Source: Thermoanaerobaculia bacterium (GTDB lineage Bacteria > Acidobacteriota > Thermoanaerobaculia > Gp7-AA8). From it: DNA of 36,267 bases. A model generated the notes under the pieces. That model was not told the origin of the DNA and did not search any database. It worked only from the letters and a program-made list of their open reading frames with translations. Where the stretch lies: contig JADGNY010000069.1 in NCBI GenBank assembly GCA_017883235.1, positions 1-36,267 on the forward strand, in the 5' to 3' direction. Of this stretch, positions 24,254-34,200 are shown in pieces. The position numbers and the translations under genes are program-made. Each line of letters starts with the position of its first letter. The first letter of the stretch is position 1.

Positions 24254-26836
24254 GTGAGCCGTTTCCCCATTGCGCCGAAGATTGCGGTTTCGAAGCTCTT
24301 TCGAGGGAGTACTCCAGGCTCTAGCCTGCTTGTTGGCCGCGAGGAAGAGCTGAAGGCTCTCGACGATGCCTGGAGCGGCACTCAGAAGAAGAACGTGGTC
24401 ACGATCGTCGCTTGGGGTGGCGTCGGGAAAACGTCGCTGGTCGCACGGTGGGCAGCGAACACTCTGGCAAAGGAAAACCACGTCGGTATCGAAAGCTACT
24501 TCGACTGGTCGTTCTATAGTCAGGGGACGCGTACCGAGGGCGACGCTACCGGCGCGGACAAGGCCGCCTCGGCGGATATTTTCGTCAGGGAAGCGCTTGA
24601 GTTCTTCGGCGATGGCGATCTCGCCGCCAGCAACGCCGGCGCATGGCAGAAGGGAGAGCGACTCGCCCGACTGATCTCCGAGCATCGAAATCTCCTCATC
24701 CTTGATGGCCTTGAGCCGTTGCAGGAAGCAAAAAGCGGCGATCTGCAGGACTACGCGCTACGTGCCCTCCTTCGCGGGCTGGCGGTGGACAACCGCGGCT
24801 TGTGCGTCGTCACGACCCGCCAGCAGCTGCCCGAGCTGAATACCTGGCACGAGACCACCGCGCCAGAATGGCGGCTCGCCAAGCTTTCAAAAGAAGCGGG
24901 AGCCGAGTTGCTAAAGAATCTCGGCGTTAAGGGGACTCCGAGCGATCGCGAACAACTTGCGGAGGACGTCAAAGGTCACGCCCTTACCCTCACGCTGCTT
25001 GGCAAGTACCTCGCCGAGGCCCACGACGGCGATATCCGCAAACGTGACCTCGTATCGCTGTCCGAGGCCGACTACGAGGAAACCAGAGGTCATGCCTTTC
25101 ATGTGATGGAGGCTTATGAGCGCTGGCTTGAGAAAGATTGCGGCCGGGCGGAATTGGCGATCATGCGGCTCACCGGCCTGTTCGACCGCCCCGCCACGCC
25201 TGATTGCCTCGCTGCGTTGCGGCAGGCACCTGTCATCACTGGCCTCACCGACGTCCTCGTTCCATTAAACGACGCCCAGTGGAACCTGGCAGCCAAACGC
25301 CTAGTGCAACTCGGCCTCGTCGAGGAGCAACTGTGGGAGCCCCGACGCGTTCTGGGCTATAGCGAGGAAGAGGCAAACAACGCCGTATCCCGGGGCTACC
25401 AACTCGGAGAACCCAGCCTAGTCGAGACTTCACTCTCTCCTGTCTACGACCATAAGTCACTCGACGCTCACCCGCTGATCCGAGAATACTTCGGTTGGCG
25501 CCTTCGCGATAAGGCGCAAGAGGCATGGCGAGAGGCACACTCGCGTTTGTTCGGGCACCTGCGAGGCAGCGTACCCTACTGGCCGGAGGGCCTCGATGGG
25601 CTCCAACCGCTTTATCAAGCTATCACACACGGATGCCACGCCGGGCGATATCAAGAGGCGTGTGATGAGGTCTTTAGAGGTCGCATCGTGCGCAACACTT
25701 CCGGGCCACACGCTTTTTTCAGCAGCAGAAAGCTCGGAGCCATGGGCGCAGACCTAGCCGCCATTGGCTGTTTCTTCGTAGCACCTTGGACACGGCCAGC
25801 AGAGGCGCTATCTGAAGAGGCACAAGCATGGTTGCTGAGCTTAGCGTCCTACCGACTCCAGGCTCTTGGCCGGCTAACGGAAGCGCGGGAGCCTGTGCAA
25901 GTATCAATTGACGCTGCCATTCGCGAACAGAATTGGGAAAGTGCCGCAGTGCGTTCTGGCAACCTCAGTGGACTCGACCTGACTCTGGGTGACGTGGCAA
26001 CTGCCGTGCGAGAGGCTGAGCAGAGTGTGTCCTATGCCGAACTGAGTGGCAAAACCTTCCAGCGCATCACAAAGCGCGCTAAGTGCGCTTACACCCTGCA
26101 CCAAGCGGGACGGGCAATTGAGGCGCGTGAGCAATTCGAAGAGTCGGAGGCCATGCAGCGAGAAACGCAGCCGAACTACCCGTTTCTCTATTCGTTGCAA
26201 GGCTTCTGGTTCTGCGATCTTCTACTCGCTGATGCTGAGCGCGTAGCGGCGCAGCGTGCTCTTTGGGAGCACGCCGATTCAAGCGCGCGCCTGATTGGAT
26301 TCGACGGCGGTAAGAAACCACTTCACCGCGAAGTGCTGCAAGCCCTTGAGCAGCGGGCAACCCACACGCTGGAGTGGGGAGAAGCGAACGACGCCTCACT
26401 CCTCGACATCGCGCTTAACCACCTCACCCTAGGCCGCGCCGTGCTCTACGGCACAGTGCTCGAACCTTCATTGGACAGAGGGAATTCAGAACTCGCTGCG
26501 CACATCAACGCCGCCGTCAATGGATTCCGCCAATATGGCGATCAGAGTTGGATTTCAGCATCTCTTCTAACCCGCGCGTGGCTGTGGGTGATGCTGGCCC
26601 GGACCGCCGAGGCACGGCGGGACCTCGACGAAGCCCAACAAATCGCCGAGCGAGGCCCAATGCGGCTCCATCTCGCTGATGTCCACCTCTACCGCGCACG
26701 CTTGTTCTTTCGCGAAGATCTCGCGGCGGCCCGCGAAGATCTGAAGCAAGCCCGCCTCCTCATCGAGAAATGCGGCTACCTCCGCCGCATGCCGGAGTTG
26801 GAAGACGCAGAGAAGGTCATCCTCGCCGTGCAGTAG
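24254..26836 (+). CDS. NB-ARC/STAND ATPase with TPR-like repeats, TIR partner
   Basis: 860 aa from GTG 24254. No ribosome site is visible, and the frame is open back to 24182 without another common start. Walker A GGVGKTS is at residues 55-61, Walker B LLILDGLE at 147-154, a sensor strand CVVTTRQ at 184-190, and the GLPLA-like KGHALTLTLLGKYL near 260. FDWSFYSQG after the P-loop is a phrase I associate with bacterial TIR/NB-ARC proteins. A winged-helix region (LMRLTGLFDRP-like, about 305) follows. The last 330 residues are Ala/Leu-rich helical repeats resembling TPRs (for example ARTAEARRDLDEAQQIAERG), which would sense a trigger. It should oligomerise on activation and switch on the TIR enzyme. 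Confidence 0.85.
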   Translation: MSRFPIAPKIAVSKLFRGSTPGSSLLVGREEELKALDDAWSGTQKKNVVTIVAWGGVGKTSLVARWAANTLAKENHVGIESYFDWSFYSQGTRTEGDATGADKAASADIFVREALEFFGDGDLAASNAGAWQKGERLARLISEHRNLLILDGLEPLQEAKSGDLQDYALRALLRGLAVDNRGLCVVTTRQQLPELNTWHETTAPEWRLAKLSKEAGAELLKNLGVKGTPSDREQLAEDVKGHALTLTLLGKYLAEAHDGDIRKRDLVSLSEADYEETRGHAFHVMEAYERWLEKDCGRAELAIMRLTGLFDRPATPDCLAALRQAPVITGLTDVLVPLNDAQWNLAAKRLVQLGLVEEQLWEPRRVLGYSEEEANNAVSRGYQLGEPSLVETSLSPVYDHKSLDAHPLIREYFGWRLRDKAQEAWREAHSRLFGHLRGSVPYWPEGLDGLQPLYQAITHGCHAGRYQEACDEVFRGRIVRNTSGPHAFFSSRKLGAMGADLAAIGCFFVAPWTRPAEALSEEAQAWLLSLASYRLQALGRLTEAREPVQVSIDAAIREQNWESAAVRSGNLSGLDLTLGDVATAVREAEQSVSYAELSGKTFQRITKRAKCAYTLHQAGRAIEAREQFEESEAMQRETQPNYPFLYSLQGFWFCDLLLADAERVAAQRALWEHADSSARLIGFDGGKKPLHREVLQALEQRATHTLEWGEANDASLLDIALNHLTLGRAVLYGTVLEPSLDRGNSELAAHINAAVNGFRQYGDQSWISASLLTRAWLWVMLARTAEARRDLDEAQQIAERGPMRLHLADVHLYRARLFFREDLAAAREDLKQARLLIEKCGYLRRMPELEDAEKVILAVQ

Positions 26837-26840
26837 CCTC

Positions 26841-26887
26841 TTTACAAACGTTGACAACCTTACACACCCATCTTCACAACCCTTGAC
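26841..26887 (+). promoter_or_regulatory. Direct-repeat operator candidate before aceB
   Basis: TTTACAAACGTTGAC (26841-26855) and TTCACAACCCTTGAC (26873-26887) match at 12 of 15 positions and start 32 bp apart, about three helical turns. The second overlaps the -35 box. The first contains TTTACAAA, close to the TTTGCAAA core that I recall for RamB, so control by the ScfR/RamB-type regulator in this window is plausible. Confidence 0.45.
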
Positions 26888-26912
26888 TGCGTAACATGCA
26901 GAGGGGTATCAA
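26883..26912 (+). promoter_or_regulatory. Promoter of the aceB-aceA operon
   Basis: TTGACT (26883-26888) and TATCAA (26907-26912) are 18 bp apart. The start point would be near 26919, leaving a leader of about 27 nt before ATG 26946 with no clear Shine-Dalgarno sequence. Confidence 0.5.
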
Positions 26913-26945
26913 CTTGGCGCGTTCCGTGCTCAACTGCTTTACACG

Positions 26946-28511
26946 ATGAACGGTATCGAAGTACGTGGAGAGCAGCGACCGGAATGGGATGAGATTCTGA
27001 CGGCGGATGCGCTGGCGTTCGTGGCGGATCTGCATCGGCGGTTCAATTCGCGGCGCGAGGAGTTGCTGGCCTCACGCGAGGTTCGGAAGACGCGGATCGA
27101 CGCGGGGGAGCTGCCGGATTTTCTGCCGGAGACGAAGGCCATTCGCGAGGGCGACTGGACCGTGGCGTCGATTCCGGCGGATCTGCTCGACCGGCGTGTG
27201 GAGATCACCGGGCCGGTCGACCGGAAGATGATCATCAATGCGCTCAACTGCGGGGCGAACGTCTTCATGGCGGATTTCGAAGACGCCAACGCGCCGACCT
27301 GGGCGAACAACATCGAAGGGCAGTTGAATCTGCGCGACGCGGTGCGGCGGACGATCTCGTTCTCTGCCGGGGCGAAGCAGTACGCGTTGAACGAGAGGAC
27401 GGCCACGCTCGTCGTCCGGCCGCGCGGGTGGCATCTGCTGGAGAAGCATCTGAGCGTGGATGGTGAACCGATATCGGCCAGCCTCTTCGACTTCGGGCTC
27501 TACTTCTTCCACAACGCGAAGGAAGCGATGGCGCGCGGGACCGGGCCGTATTTCTATCTGCCGAAGATGGAGTCGCATCTCGAGGCGCGGCTCTGGAACG
27601 ATGTCTTCGTCCACGCCCAGCAATCCCTCGGCGTTCCCAACGGGACGATCCGGGCCACGGTGCTCATCGAGACCATCCTGGCGGCGTTCGAGATGGACGA
27701 GATCCTCTACGAGCTCCGCGATCACTCCTCCGGACTGAACTGCGGTCGCTGGGATTACATCTTCTCCTTCATCAAGAAGCTCCGCGCGCAGCGCGATGTC
27801 GTGCTGCCGGACCGCGGCAGCGTGACGATGGAGAAGCACTTTCTCGCCTCGTACGTTGCGCTGCTGATCAAGACCTGCCACCGGCGCGGCATCCACGCCA
27901 TGGGCGGGATGGCGGCGCAGATTCCGATCAAAGACGACGCCGCGGCGAACGACGCTGCGATGGCGAAAGTCGTCGCTGACAAGCTGCGCGAAGTGCGCGC
28001 CGGGCACGACGGCACCTGGGTTGCCCATCCGGGACTCGTGCCGATCGCGAAGCAGATCTTCGACGCCCACATGCCGGGACCGAATCAGATCGACGTCAAT
28101 CGCGACGATGTGCATGTCACGGCGGCCGATCTTCTGCGCGCCCCCGAGGGCGTGATCACGGAGAACGGGGTACGTCAGAACATCAACGTCGGCATCCTCT
28201 ACCTCGAGGCGTGGCTCGGCGGCCTCGGCTGCGTGCCGCTCTACAACCTGATGGAAGACGCGGCCACGGCAGAGATCTCGCGCACCCAACTGTGGCAGTG
28301 GATTCATCACCACTGCCGTCTCGATGACGGGCGTGACGTGACGCCGGAGCTGTATCGAACGATCCGCGATGAAGAGCTGGAGAAGATCGGATCGCGCCCG
28401 CACCTCGGCGCGGCGGCGGCGATCTTCGACGACCTGATCCTGAACGATGAACTGGCCGATTTCCTGACGCTCCCGGCGTACGAGGAGCTTTTGACCCACG
28501 AAAAGGAGTAA
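26946..28511 (+). CDS. aceB: Malate synthase A
   Basis: 521 aa, the length of the A isoform. It condenses glyoxylate with acetyl-CoA to malate in the glyoxylate shunt. The family signature is complete ([16 protein letters not shown] near residue 262), as are [13 protein letters not shown], the Arg-containing ATVLIETI and [17 protein letters not shown] with the catalytic Asp. Isocitrate lyase starts 2 nt after its stop, so the two are co-translated. The regulator at 22229-23671 is the likely controller; the TIR/STAND pair separates the two. Confidence 0.96.
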   Translation: MNGIEVRGEQRPEWDEILTADALAFVADLHRRFNSRREELLASREVRKTRIDAGELPDFLPETKAIREGDWTVASIPADLLDRRVEITGPVDRKMIINALNCGANVFMADFEDANAPTWANNIEGQLNLRDAVRRTISFSAGAKQYALNERTATLVVRPRGWHLLEKHLSVDGEPISASLFDFGLYFFHNAKEAMARGTGPYFYLPKMESHLEARLWNDVFVHAQQSLGVPNGTIRATVLIETILAAFEMDEILYELRDHSSGLNCGRWDYIFSFIKKLRAQRDVVLPDRGSVTMEKHFLASYVALLIKTCHRRGIHAMGGMAAQIPIKDDAAANDAAMAKVVADKLREVRAGHDGTWVAHPGLVPIAKQIFDAHMPGPNQIDVNRDDVHVTAADLLRAPEGVITENGVRQNINVGILYLEAWLGGLGCVPLYNLMEDAATAEISRTQLWQWIHHHCRLDDGRDVTPELYRTIRDEELEKIGSRPHLGAAAAIFDDLILNDELADFLTLPAYEELLTHEKE

Positions 28512-28513
28512 CG

Positions 28514-29809
28514 ATGGTGAAGCTGAAGGCTGTACGCGACCCGAGGCAGATCGAGCGCGACTGGGAAAACAACCCGCGGTGGGACGGCATCACGCGCGAC
28601 TACACCGCGGACGACGTCGTCCGTCTTCGCGGCTCGATCGACATCGAACAGACGCTCGCCGAGATGGGGGCAAACCGTCTGTGGGATCTGCTGCATGAGG
28701 ATCCGTACGTCAACGCGCTCGGCGCGCTGACCGGGAACCAGGCCATCCAGCAGGTGCGGGCCGGTCTCAAGGCCATCTACCTCAGCGGCTGGCAGGTGGC
28801 CGCCGACGCTAATCTGGCCGGGCAGATGTATCCGGACCAGAGTCTCTATCCGTCCAACTCCGTGCCGCAGGTGGTCAAGCGGATCAATCAGGCTTTACAG
28901 CGCGCCGATCAGATCGATCACAGCGAGGGGAAGCACGGCACGCACTGGTTCGCGCCGATCGTGGCCGACGCCGAGGCGGGCTTCGGCGGATGTTTGAACG
29001 CGTTCGAGCTGATGAAGCTGATGATCGAATGCGGCGCCGCGGCCGTTCATTTCGAGGACCAGCTTGCCTCGGAGAAGAAGTGCGGTCACCTCGGCGGGAA
29101 GGTTCTGCTGCCGACGTCGCAGTTCATCCGCACGTTGTCGGCGGCGCGCCTGGCCGCGGACGTGATGGGCGTGCCGACGCTGGTCATCGCACGGACGGAC
29201 GCGGACAGCGCCACGCTGCTCACGAGCGACATCGATGAGCGCGATCATCCCTTCCTCACCGGCGAGCGGACGGCGGAAGGCTTCTTCATGATCAGGAGCG
29301 GCGTCGATGCCGCGATCGCGCGGGCCATCGCCTACGCGCCGTACGCCGACCTGCTGTGGATGGAGACGTCGATGCCGGACATCGAGGAAGCGCGCCGCTT
29401 TGCCGATGCCGTCCACGCGAAGTATCCGGGAAAGATGCTGGCCTACAACTGCTCGCCGTCGTTCAATTGGGCGAAGAAGTTGTCCGCCAGCGAGATCGCG
29501 AGCTTCCAGAGCGAGCTCGGAGCGCTCGGCTACAAGTTCCAGTTCGTCACGCTGGCCGGCTTCCACGCTCTGAATTTCTCGATGTTCGAGCTGGCCCGGC
29601 AGTATCGCCAGGAAGGGATGACCGCCTACTCGCGCATGCAGCAGTCGGAGTTTGCGGCCGAGGAGCATGGCTACACGGCCACGAAACACCAGCACGAAGT
29701 CGGCACCGGCTACTTCGACGAGGTGATGAAAGTGATCTCGAACGGGCAGTCATCGACGACCGCGCTGGCCGGCTCCACCGAGGCCGCGCAGTTCGGCGGG
29801 AGGATGTAA
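28514..29809 (+). CDS. aceA: Isocitrate lyase
   Basis: 431 aa, a typical bacterial length. It splits isocitrate into succinate and glyoxylate. Metal-binding [10 protein letters not shown], the active-site signature KKCGHLGGK with the catalytic Cys, and NCSPSFNW in the C-terminal half are all intact. AAGGAG lies inside the end of aceB, 5 nt before the ATG. Its TAA overlaps the ATG of a small acidic protein. Confidence 0.97.
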   Translation: MVKLKAVRDPRQIERDWENNPRWDGITRDYTADDVVRLRGSIDIEQTLAEMGANRLWDLLHEDPYVNALGALTGNQAIQQVRAGLKAIYLSGWQVAADANLAGQMYPDQSLYPSNSVPQVVKRINQALQRADQIDHSEGKHGTHWFAPIVADAEAGFGGCLNAFELMKLMIECGAAAVHFEDQLASEKKCGHLGGKVLLPTSQFIRTLSAARLAADVMGVPTLVIARTDADSATLLTSDIDERDHPFLTGERTAEGFFMIRSGVDAAIARAIAYAPYADLLWMETSMPDIEEARRFADAVHAKYPGKMLAYNCSPSFNWAKKLSASEIASFQSELGALGYKFQFVTLAGFHALNFSMFELARQYRQEGMTAYSRMQQSEFAAEEHGYTATKHQHEVGTGYFDEVMKVISNGQSSTTALAGSTEAAQFGGRM

Positions 29810-29922
29810 TGGAAGATATTCGCGACTACCAGATCGAAGACGAGAGTGATGTGACCGAGGAAGAGCGCGAGTACGAGAGCGCGCAGCGGGAAGAGGTGCC
29901 GTTTCATATTCCGAGGGATTGA
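29809..29922 (+). CDS. 37-aa acidic microprotein coupled to aceA
   Basis: The ATG shares one base with the aceA stop (TAATG), an arrangement that favours re-initiation by the same ribosome. The product ([20 protein letters not shown], then EYESAQREEVPFHIPRD) has 14 Asp/Glu, no hydrophobic segment, and a distinct PFHIPRD tail. I recognise no family. The codon choice is that of normal coding DNA and the frame ends at TGA just before the repeat region. It could modulate isocitrate lyase, but this is a guess. Confidence 0.6.
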   Translation: MEDIRDYQIEDESDVTEEEREYESAQREEVPFHIPRD

Positions 29923-29985
29923 GAGCCCGGCGTGTGCTTCCGGCCTGAAGGACTCACGCGGAGGCGCGGAGTGCGCGGAGTACTT

Positions 29986-30100
29986 CTGCGTCCTGATCTT
30001 GATCCTTCTGCGTCCTGATCTTGATCCCCTCGATCCTGATCTTGAACCCCCTCGATCGTGATCTTGAACCCCCTCTGTACTGATCTTGAACCCCTCTGTT
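29986..30100. repeat. Tandem repeat array 1 (21-22 bp, CTGATCTTGA core)
   Basis: Five consecutive units share TGATCTTGA(A/T)CCCCCTC with variable ends. A lone sixth unit sits at 30789-30810, after array 2, which shows that the arrays were rearranged together. Confidence 0.8.
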
Positions 30101-30289
30101 TCTGTGCCACATCGGTCCCGGCGATTCGGGCGATTGGGCAGTCGAGATGCGCCTCAATCACCAGAAATGGTGACTCACAGCGCTGCGTAGCCGCACCAAA
30201 CCGTGGATGCCGGTCGGGACATAGCAAGCACCGCCCCCTCATCCGGCTTCGCCACCCTTCGACTCGCTTCGCTCGCTCAGGGCAGGCTC

Positions 30290-30321
30290 TTCTCCCCCGC
30301 TGGAAAGCGCGGGGGAGAAGG
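30290..30321. repeat. Hairpin repeat (CTTCTCCCCCGC / GCGGGGGAGAAG)
   Basis: An almost perfect inverted repeat with a short loop. It is preceded by CTTCGCCACCCTTCGACTCG, a sequence type common in dispersed intergenic repeats of high-GC genomes. It is probably a REP-like element. Confidence 0.6.
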
Positions 30322-30358
30322 GCTCTCGAGGGGAGGGAGGCGCGAGCTCAAGATCTTC

Positions 30359-30780
30359 CCGTGTTCCTCCGCCAGTGTGTCGCGTTCCTCCGCCCGCGTG
30401 TCGCGTTCCTCCGCCAGTGTGTCGTGTTCCTCCGCCCACGTGTCGCGTTCCTCCGCCCGCGTGTCGCGTTCCTCCGCGTGTGTGTCGCGTTCCTCCGCGT
30501 GTGTGTCGCGTTCCTCCGCGTGTGTGTCGCGTTCCTCCCGCCCGCGTGTCGCGTTCCTCCGCCCGCGTGTCGCGTTCCTCCGCCTGTGTGTCGGGTTCCT
30601 CCGCCCTGGTGTCGCGTTCCACCGCCCACGTGTCGTGTCCCTCCGCCGGTGTGTCGTGTCCCTCCGCCCACGTGTCGTGTTCCTCCGCCGGCGTGTCGTG
30701 TTCCCCGCCTGTGTGTCGTGTTCCACCGCCGGTGTGTCGTGTTACACCGCCGGTGTGTCGCGTTACGCCGCCGGTGTGCA
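30359..30780. repeat. Tandem repeat array 2 (21 bp, about 20 units)
   Basis: Each unit is GTGTCG(C/T)GTTCCTCCGCC plus three variable bases (CGC, AGT, CAC, TGT, GGT). One unit has an extra C and another lacks a base, so the reading frame is not preserved across the array. On the minus strand each unit carries GGAGGAAC, which resembles a ribosome binding site. The right end is more diverged (TTACACC, TTACGCC). Confidence 0.9.
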
Positions 30781-30813
30781 GCGAACAGGTCCTGATCTTG
30801 AACCCCCTCTGTA

Positions 30814-30912
30814 GTTACCTTCAGAGGCAGTGAACCGCCTTCAGAGGCAGTGAACTGCCTTTCGGAGGCAGTGAAGTTCCTTCCAGAGGCAGCGAACTGC
30901 CTTTCAGAGGCC
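30814..30912. repeat. Tandem repeat array 3 (about 20 bp, CAGAGGCAGTGAA core)
   Basis: Five degenerate units of CCTT(T)CAGAGGCAGTGAACTG, ending beside the stop codon of the zincin gene (30916). Confidence 0.8.
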
Positions 30913-30915
30913 GAA

Positions 30916-31272
30916 TCAGAACACCATCTCATCGTCATCCAGGCCGAAGTAGTGTCCCAGCTCGTGGATGACGGTCTCGCGGATCTGTTGCTTTGCCTCG
31001 TGCGGGCCGCGGGTGACGCGCAGGATGGGGCCGCGGAAGATGGCGATCTGGTCGGGGAGGCGGAAGGAATCGTAGGACCGCCGGGTCATCGGCGTGCCGC
31101 GGTAGAGACCGAGCAACTCGCTATGGGAGTGTTCGAGCACGTCGCGATCGGACGCGCTCGGCTCCTCTTCGACCACGACGACGACATTGTCGAGCAGGTC
31201 CGCGAACCGCTCGGGGAGCGAGTCGAGCGCCTCGGCCACGAGGCGCTCGAACTCGGCGGGATTGATCGGCAC
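30916..31272 (-). CDS. Small metallopeptidase-like protein (zincin, DUF1025/PF06262 type)
   Basis: 118 aa from GTG 31272, which overlaps the stop of the upstream gene by one base (TAGTG), so translation is probably coupled. VIHELGHYFGLDDDE near the C-terminus carries HExxH followed by a downstream Asp, and FRGPILRVTRGPHE and ELLGLYRGTPMTRRS are typical of this small family. No signal peptide is seen, so it should be cytosolic. The substrate is unknown. The start is set by the overlap; family similarity begins at FERLVAEALDSLP. Confidence 0.85.
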   Translation of the reverse strand: MPINPAEFERLVAEALDSLPERFADLLDNVVVVVEEEPSASDRDVLEHSHSELLGLYRGTPMTRRSYDSFRLPDQIAIFRGPILRVTRGPHEAKQQIRETVIHELGHYFGLDDDEMVF

Positions 31273-34200
31273 TACCAGCCCGGGGCGATGTTGAATCCGG
31301 TCACCCATCCGCGCCCCGGCCGCTGGAACGGCTTGGCGGTGTAGAACTCCAGAGGAATGTAGGCCAGCAGCAGGCGGATGCCGACGCCCGTGCTGACCAC
31401 CGGCACGCGGTCTGTGGCGTTCTTGTTTGAAAACGTCCACTTTACTTTACAGTTGGATGGCAGAGCATTCGCGGGCAGGTTTGCCAGCGTGCGGCAACCA
31501 TCATTCGTCGACCACGCGGCACCAGCATCGACGAAACCGAACAGCTCCGTCGGGATGAAGCCGCTGGCCAGACCGAACTGCTTGTTTCCGAACACTGGGA
31601 CGCGAACCTCGGCGTTGCCGACGACGATCTTCGAGCCGACGAGACGATCGAAGACCGGGCAACTCGTCGAGCCGGGCGTCTGTACACACTCATCGAGGCC
31701 GATGGAGTTGACGTTATACCCGTGGATCAGTGTGTCCTGCCCGATGTAAAGGGGAGAGATTTGTCCGAGCTGAACGCCGGTACCACTGGTTCTGGCATTG
31801 AGATAGGTATCAGAATCCTTGCCATAGCGACCGTAGTGGATGCCGCGCACCGCGAAGGTAATCGGATTCATGAAGAAGTACTTCCGCCAGTCGGCCAGCG
31901 CGGTCTCGAACTTGAGATCGCCGGAGAGCGCCGAAACCTCGTAGCGATAGCGCGTCCCGCGCACGGGCGAGAGGAAGCCGAACACCGAACTATCACCGAC
32001 GAACGCGGCGCCGACATGCGTAAGGTTCAGCGTGAAGTTGAACGGGTTGGGGGTGACGTCATCGGCGACGATCGTGTTATTGACGATCAAGACCGTCTCG
32101 ACCTCCGACTTGAACGCCTCGTGCTGGAAGCCGGCGCTGGCTTCGATACGCCGGGTCTGACTGAACGGATACTGGACGACGCCGGTGACGTCATCGAAGC
32201 GCTGAATATCGCGTTCCTGCTGCACGACGTCGGCGAGCTGGCCCTTGAACACAACCGGCGGTAGCACGGACGTGAATGCGGCGACGTACGGCAGGTGGGT
32301 CGTATCGATGCCCCAGTTCAGACGATGCCTCTGGTTGAGGTAGAAGACCTCCCCCGCGACCTGATCGCCAACCGTGCCGACACCCGAGGTCCCGCCACCC
32401 TGGAAGGTGATTCCGACGTTGTGGTAGCCGAGGATGTCGGTGTAGTAGGCGCTGACACTGCCGCCGACGCCGGTTCCGAACGAGCTGACGCCGACGCCGA
32501 TCGTCGGCGGGCCAAGGTAGGCGATGTGAAGACCGGAATGATAGCCGGACTGCGAGAAGACCGTATTCTCCGGCAGCAATCCCTCGGCGGGATTCTGCAG
32601 GTAGGCGGTGATCGTGGATCCGGTCCCGCGCAGCGGCGGAAGCTGGCCGGCGCGTGCGGTGGAAGGCGCGGTATTGGTCATGGCCACGGCGATCGACGGC
32701 GGGTTCGCCGCCAGCTTGTAGATGTTGTAGTTGTCGCTCTCGTACAGCGAGAAAGCGATATCGCCCGTCCGCAACGCCACCGTCATCGCCGGTGACATGT
32801 CCGTGATGCCGGCCACGCCGGTCTGCACGCGGGTGATGCGGAGGACGCGTCCGTCCGGCGTGTAGCGATAGATGTCGGCCAGCCCTTCGGGATTGGCGAT
32901 GAAGTAGATGCTGCCGTCAGGGCCGTACTGCGGGTTGATGTTCTTGGCGTTGGAGAAGAGCGGCAGGGTCTTGATCGAACCGCTGGCGACGTCGATCGTC
33001 GAGATCCGCATCCCCTGGAAGGAGAGTTGCTCGAGGTTTGCCTCGGGACCGGTCCCGCGGTCGGAGACGAAGGCGATCGTTTTGCCGTCCGGCGAGAAGG
33101 CCGGCTGCAGGTCGGCGTACTTGTCGTTCGTCAGTCGATGGACTTCCATCGTCTCCGTATCGAAGAGGAAGAGATCGGAGACGCCGGTGGCCTGGCCGGA
33201 GAGGACGATGGTCTTGTTGTCGGGCGACCAGGCAACACTGCTGATGGCATCGATGCCGGGGACGCGCACGGTCGAGACCTTGCCGGAATCGACGTCGACC
33301 ATGCCGAGGTAGTTGTCGCCGTGCTGGAAGGTGACGAAGGCCAGGCGCCGTGAATCGGCGGACCAACTGCCGGCCGAGTCGATGAAGCGGAGCGACTCGA
33401 AATGTCCGTTGCGGTCGCTCGACGCCAGGCGGCGAAGGACCTTGCCGGTCTGGGCATCGGCGAGGAAGAGATCGATGTCGAAGATGGCGCGCGTGGAGAG
33501 GAAGGCGATGTACTTGCCGTCAGGGCTGTAGGCTGGACCGAGGTTGAGGTTGCCGCGTACCCCCGCTTTGCTGCCGATGAGCGGCGTGCCGGGCTCGGAC
33601 GGTCGGTCGGCGACGATCGGAGCGTAGAGCTCGTGAGCCGCCTCCTGCCAGTCGGTGAAGAGCTGTTTGGCCGGAACGCCGAGGGCCCGATCGAACGCGG
33701 CCTCCGGATTGGTCATGCCGGCGGCGAGGAAGTAGCGGACGACGGCGTCATCACCGAAGCGGCCGCCGATGTACGCCAGGACGGCCTGCCCGTAGCGATA
33801 CGGGAAGTAGTACGGATCGCGCTCGAGCTGGCGGAGGGTCGGAAGATGGTTGTGCACCTCGGCGTCGCGAATCCACATCGCCGTCAGCGGGTCGACGCGG
33901 CCTTTGGAAAAGTACTCGGCCATCCCTTCGACGATCCAAAGCGGCATCATCTCCAGATTGAAACGCCGCCGGTTGTTGGTGATGCTCGCGGCGATGTCGA
34001 ACTGGAAGACGTGCACCATCTCGTGGCCGAGGACGTGATCGTTTTCCGCGTAGTCGCCCGTCAGCGGCAGGACGATGCGGTTCATGAACGGATCGGTGAA
34101 CCCGCCCGTCCCTTCGCCGATCAGCTCCGAGGTGGTCGTCGTCTGCTGGAAGTCGGCGGAGTTCGCGTAGAGAACGATCGGCTTGCGGTTGAACGTGTGA

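Larger units (their letters stand above)
29923..30915. other. Gene-free repeat region between convergent genes
   Basis: About 990 bp between the aceA operon and the small zincin gene. It is mostly three sets of 20-22-bp tandem repeats, a 32-bp hairpin (30290-30321) and about 180 bp of unremarkable sequence (30110-30289). Long open frames cross the arrays in several frames on both strands only because the repeat units lack stops; I do not regard any as a gene. Confidence 0.65.

Noticed and set aside
29986-30912. CRISPR array
   Set aside because: The units are contiguous degenerate tandem repeats of 20-22 bp without spacers, and no cas gene is present.
30239-30938. Long open frames on both strands across the 21-bp repeats, including a heptad-like AEERDTR repeat
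   Set aside because: All arise because the repeat unit is a multiple of three without stops. Single-base indels inside the array break the frame, and no start signal or conserved flank is present.
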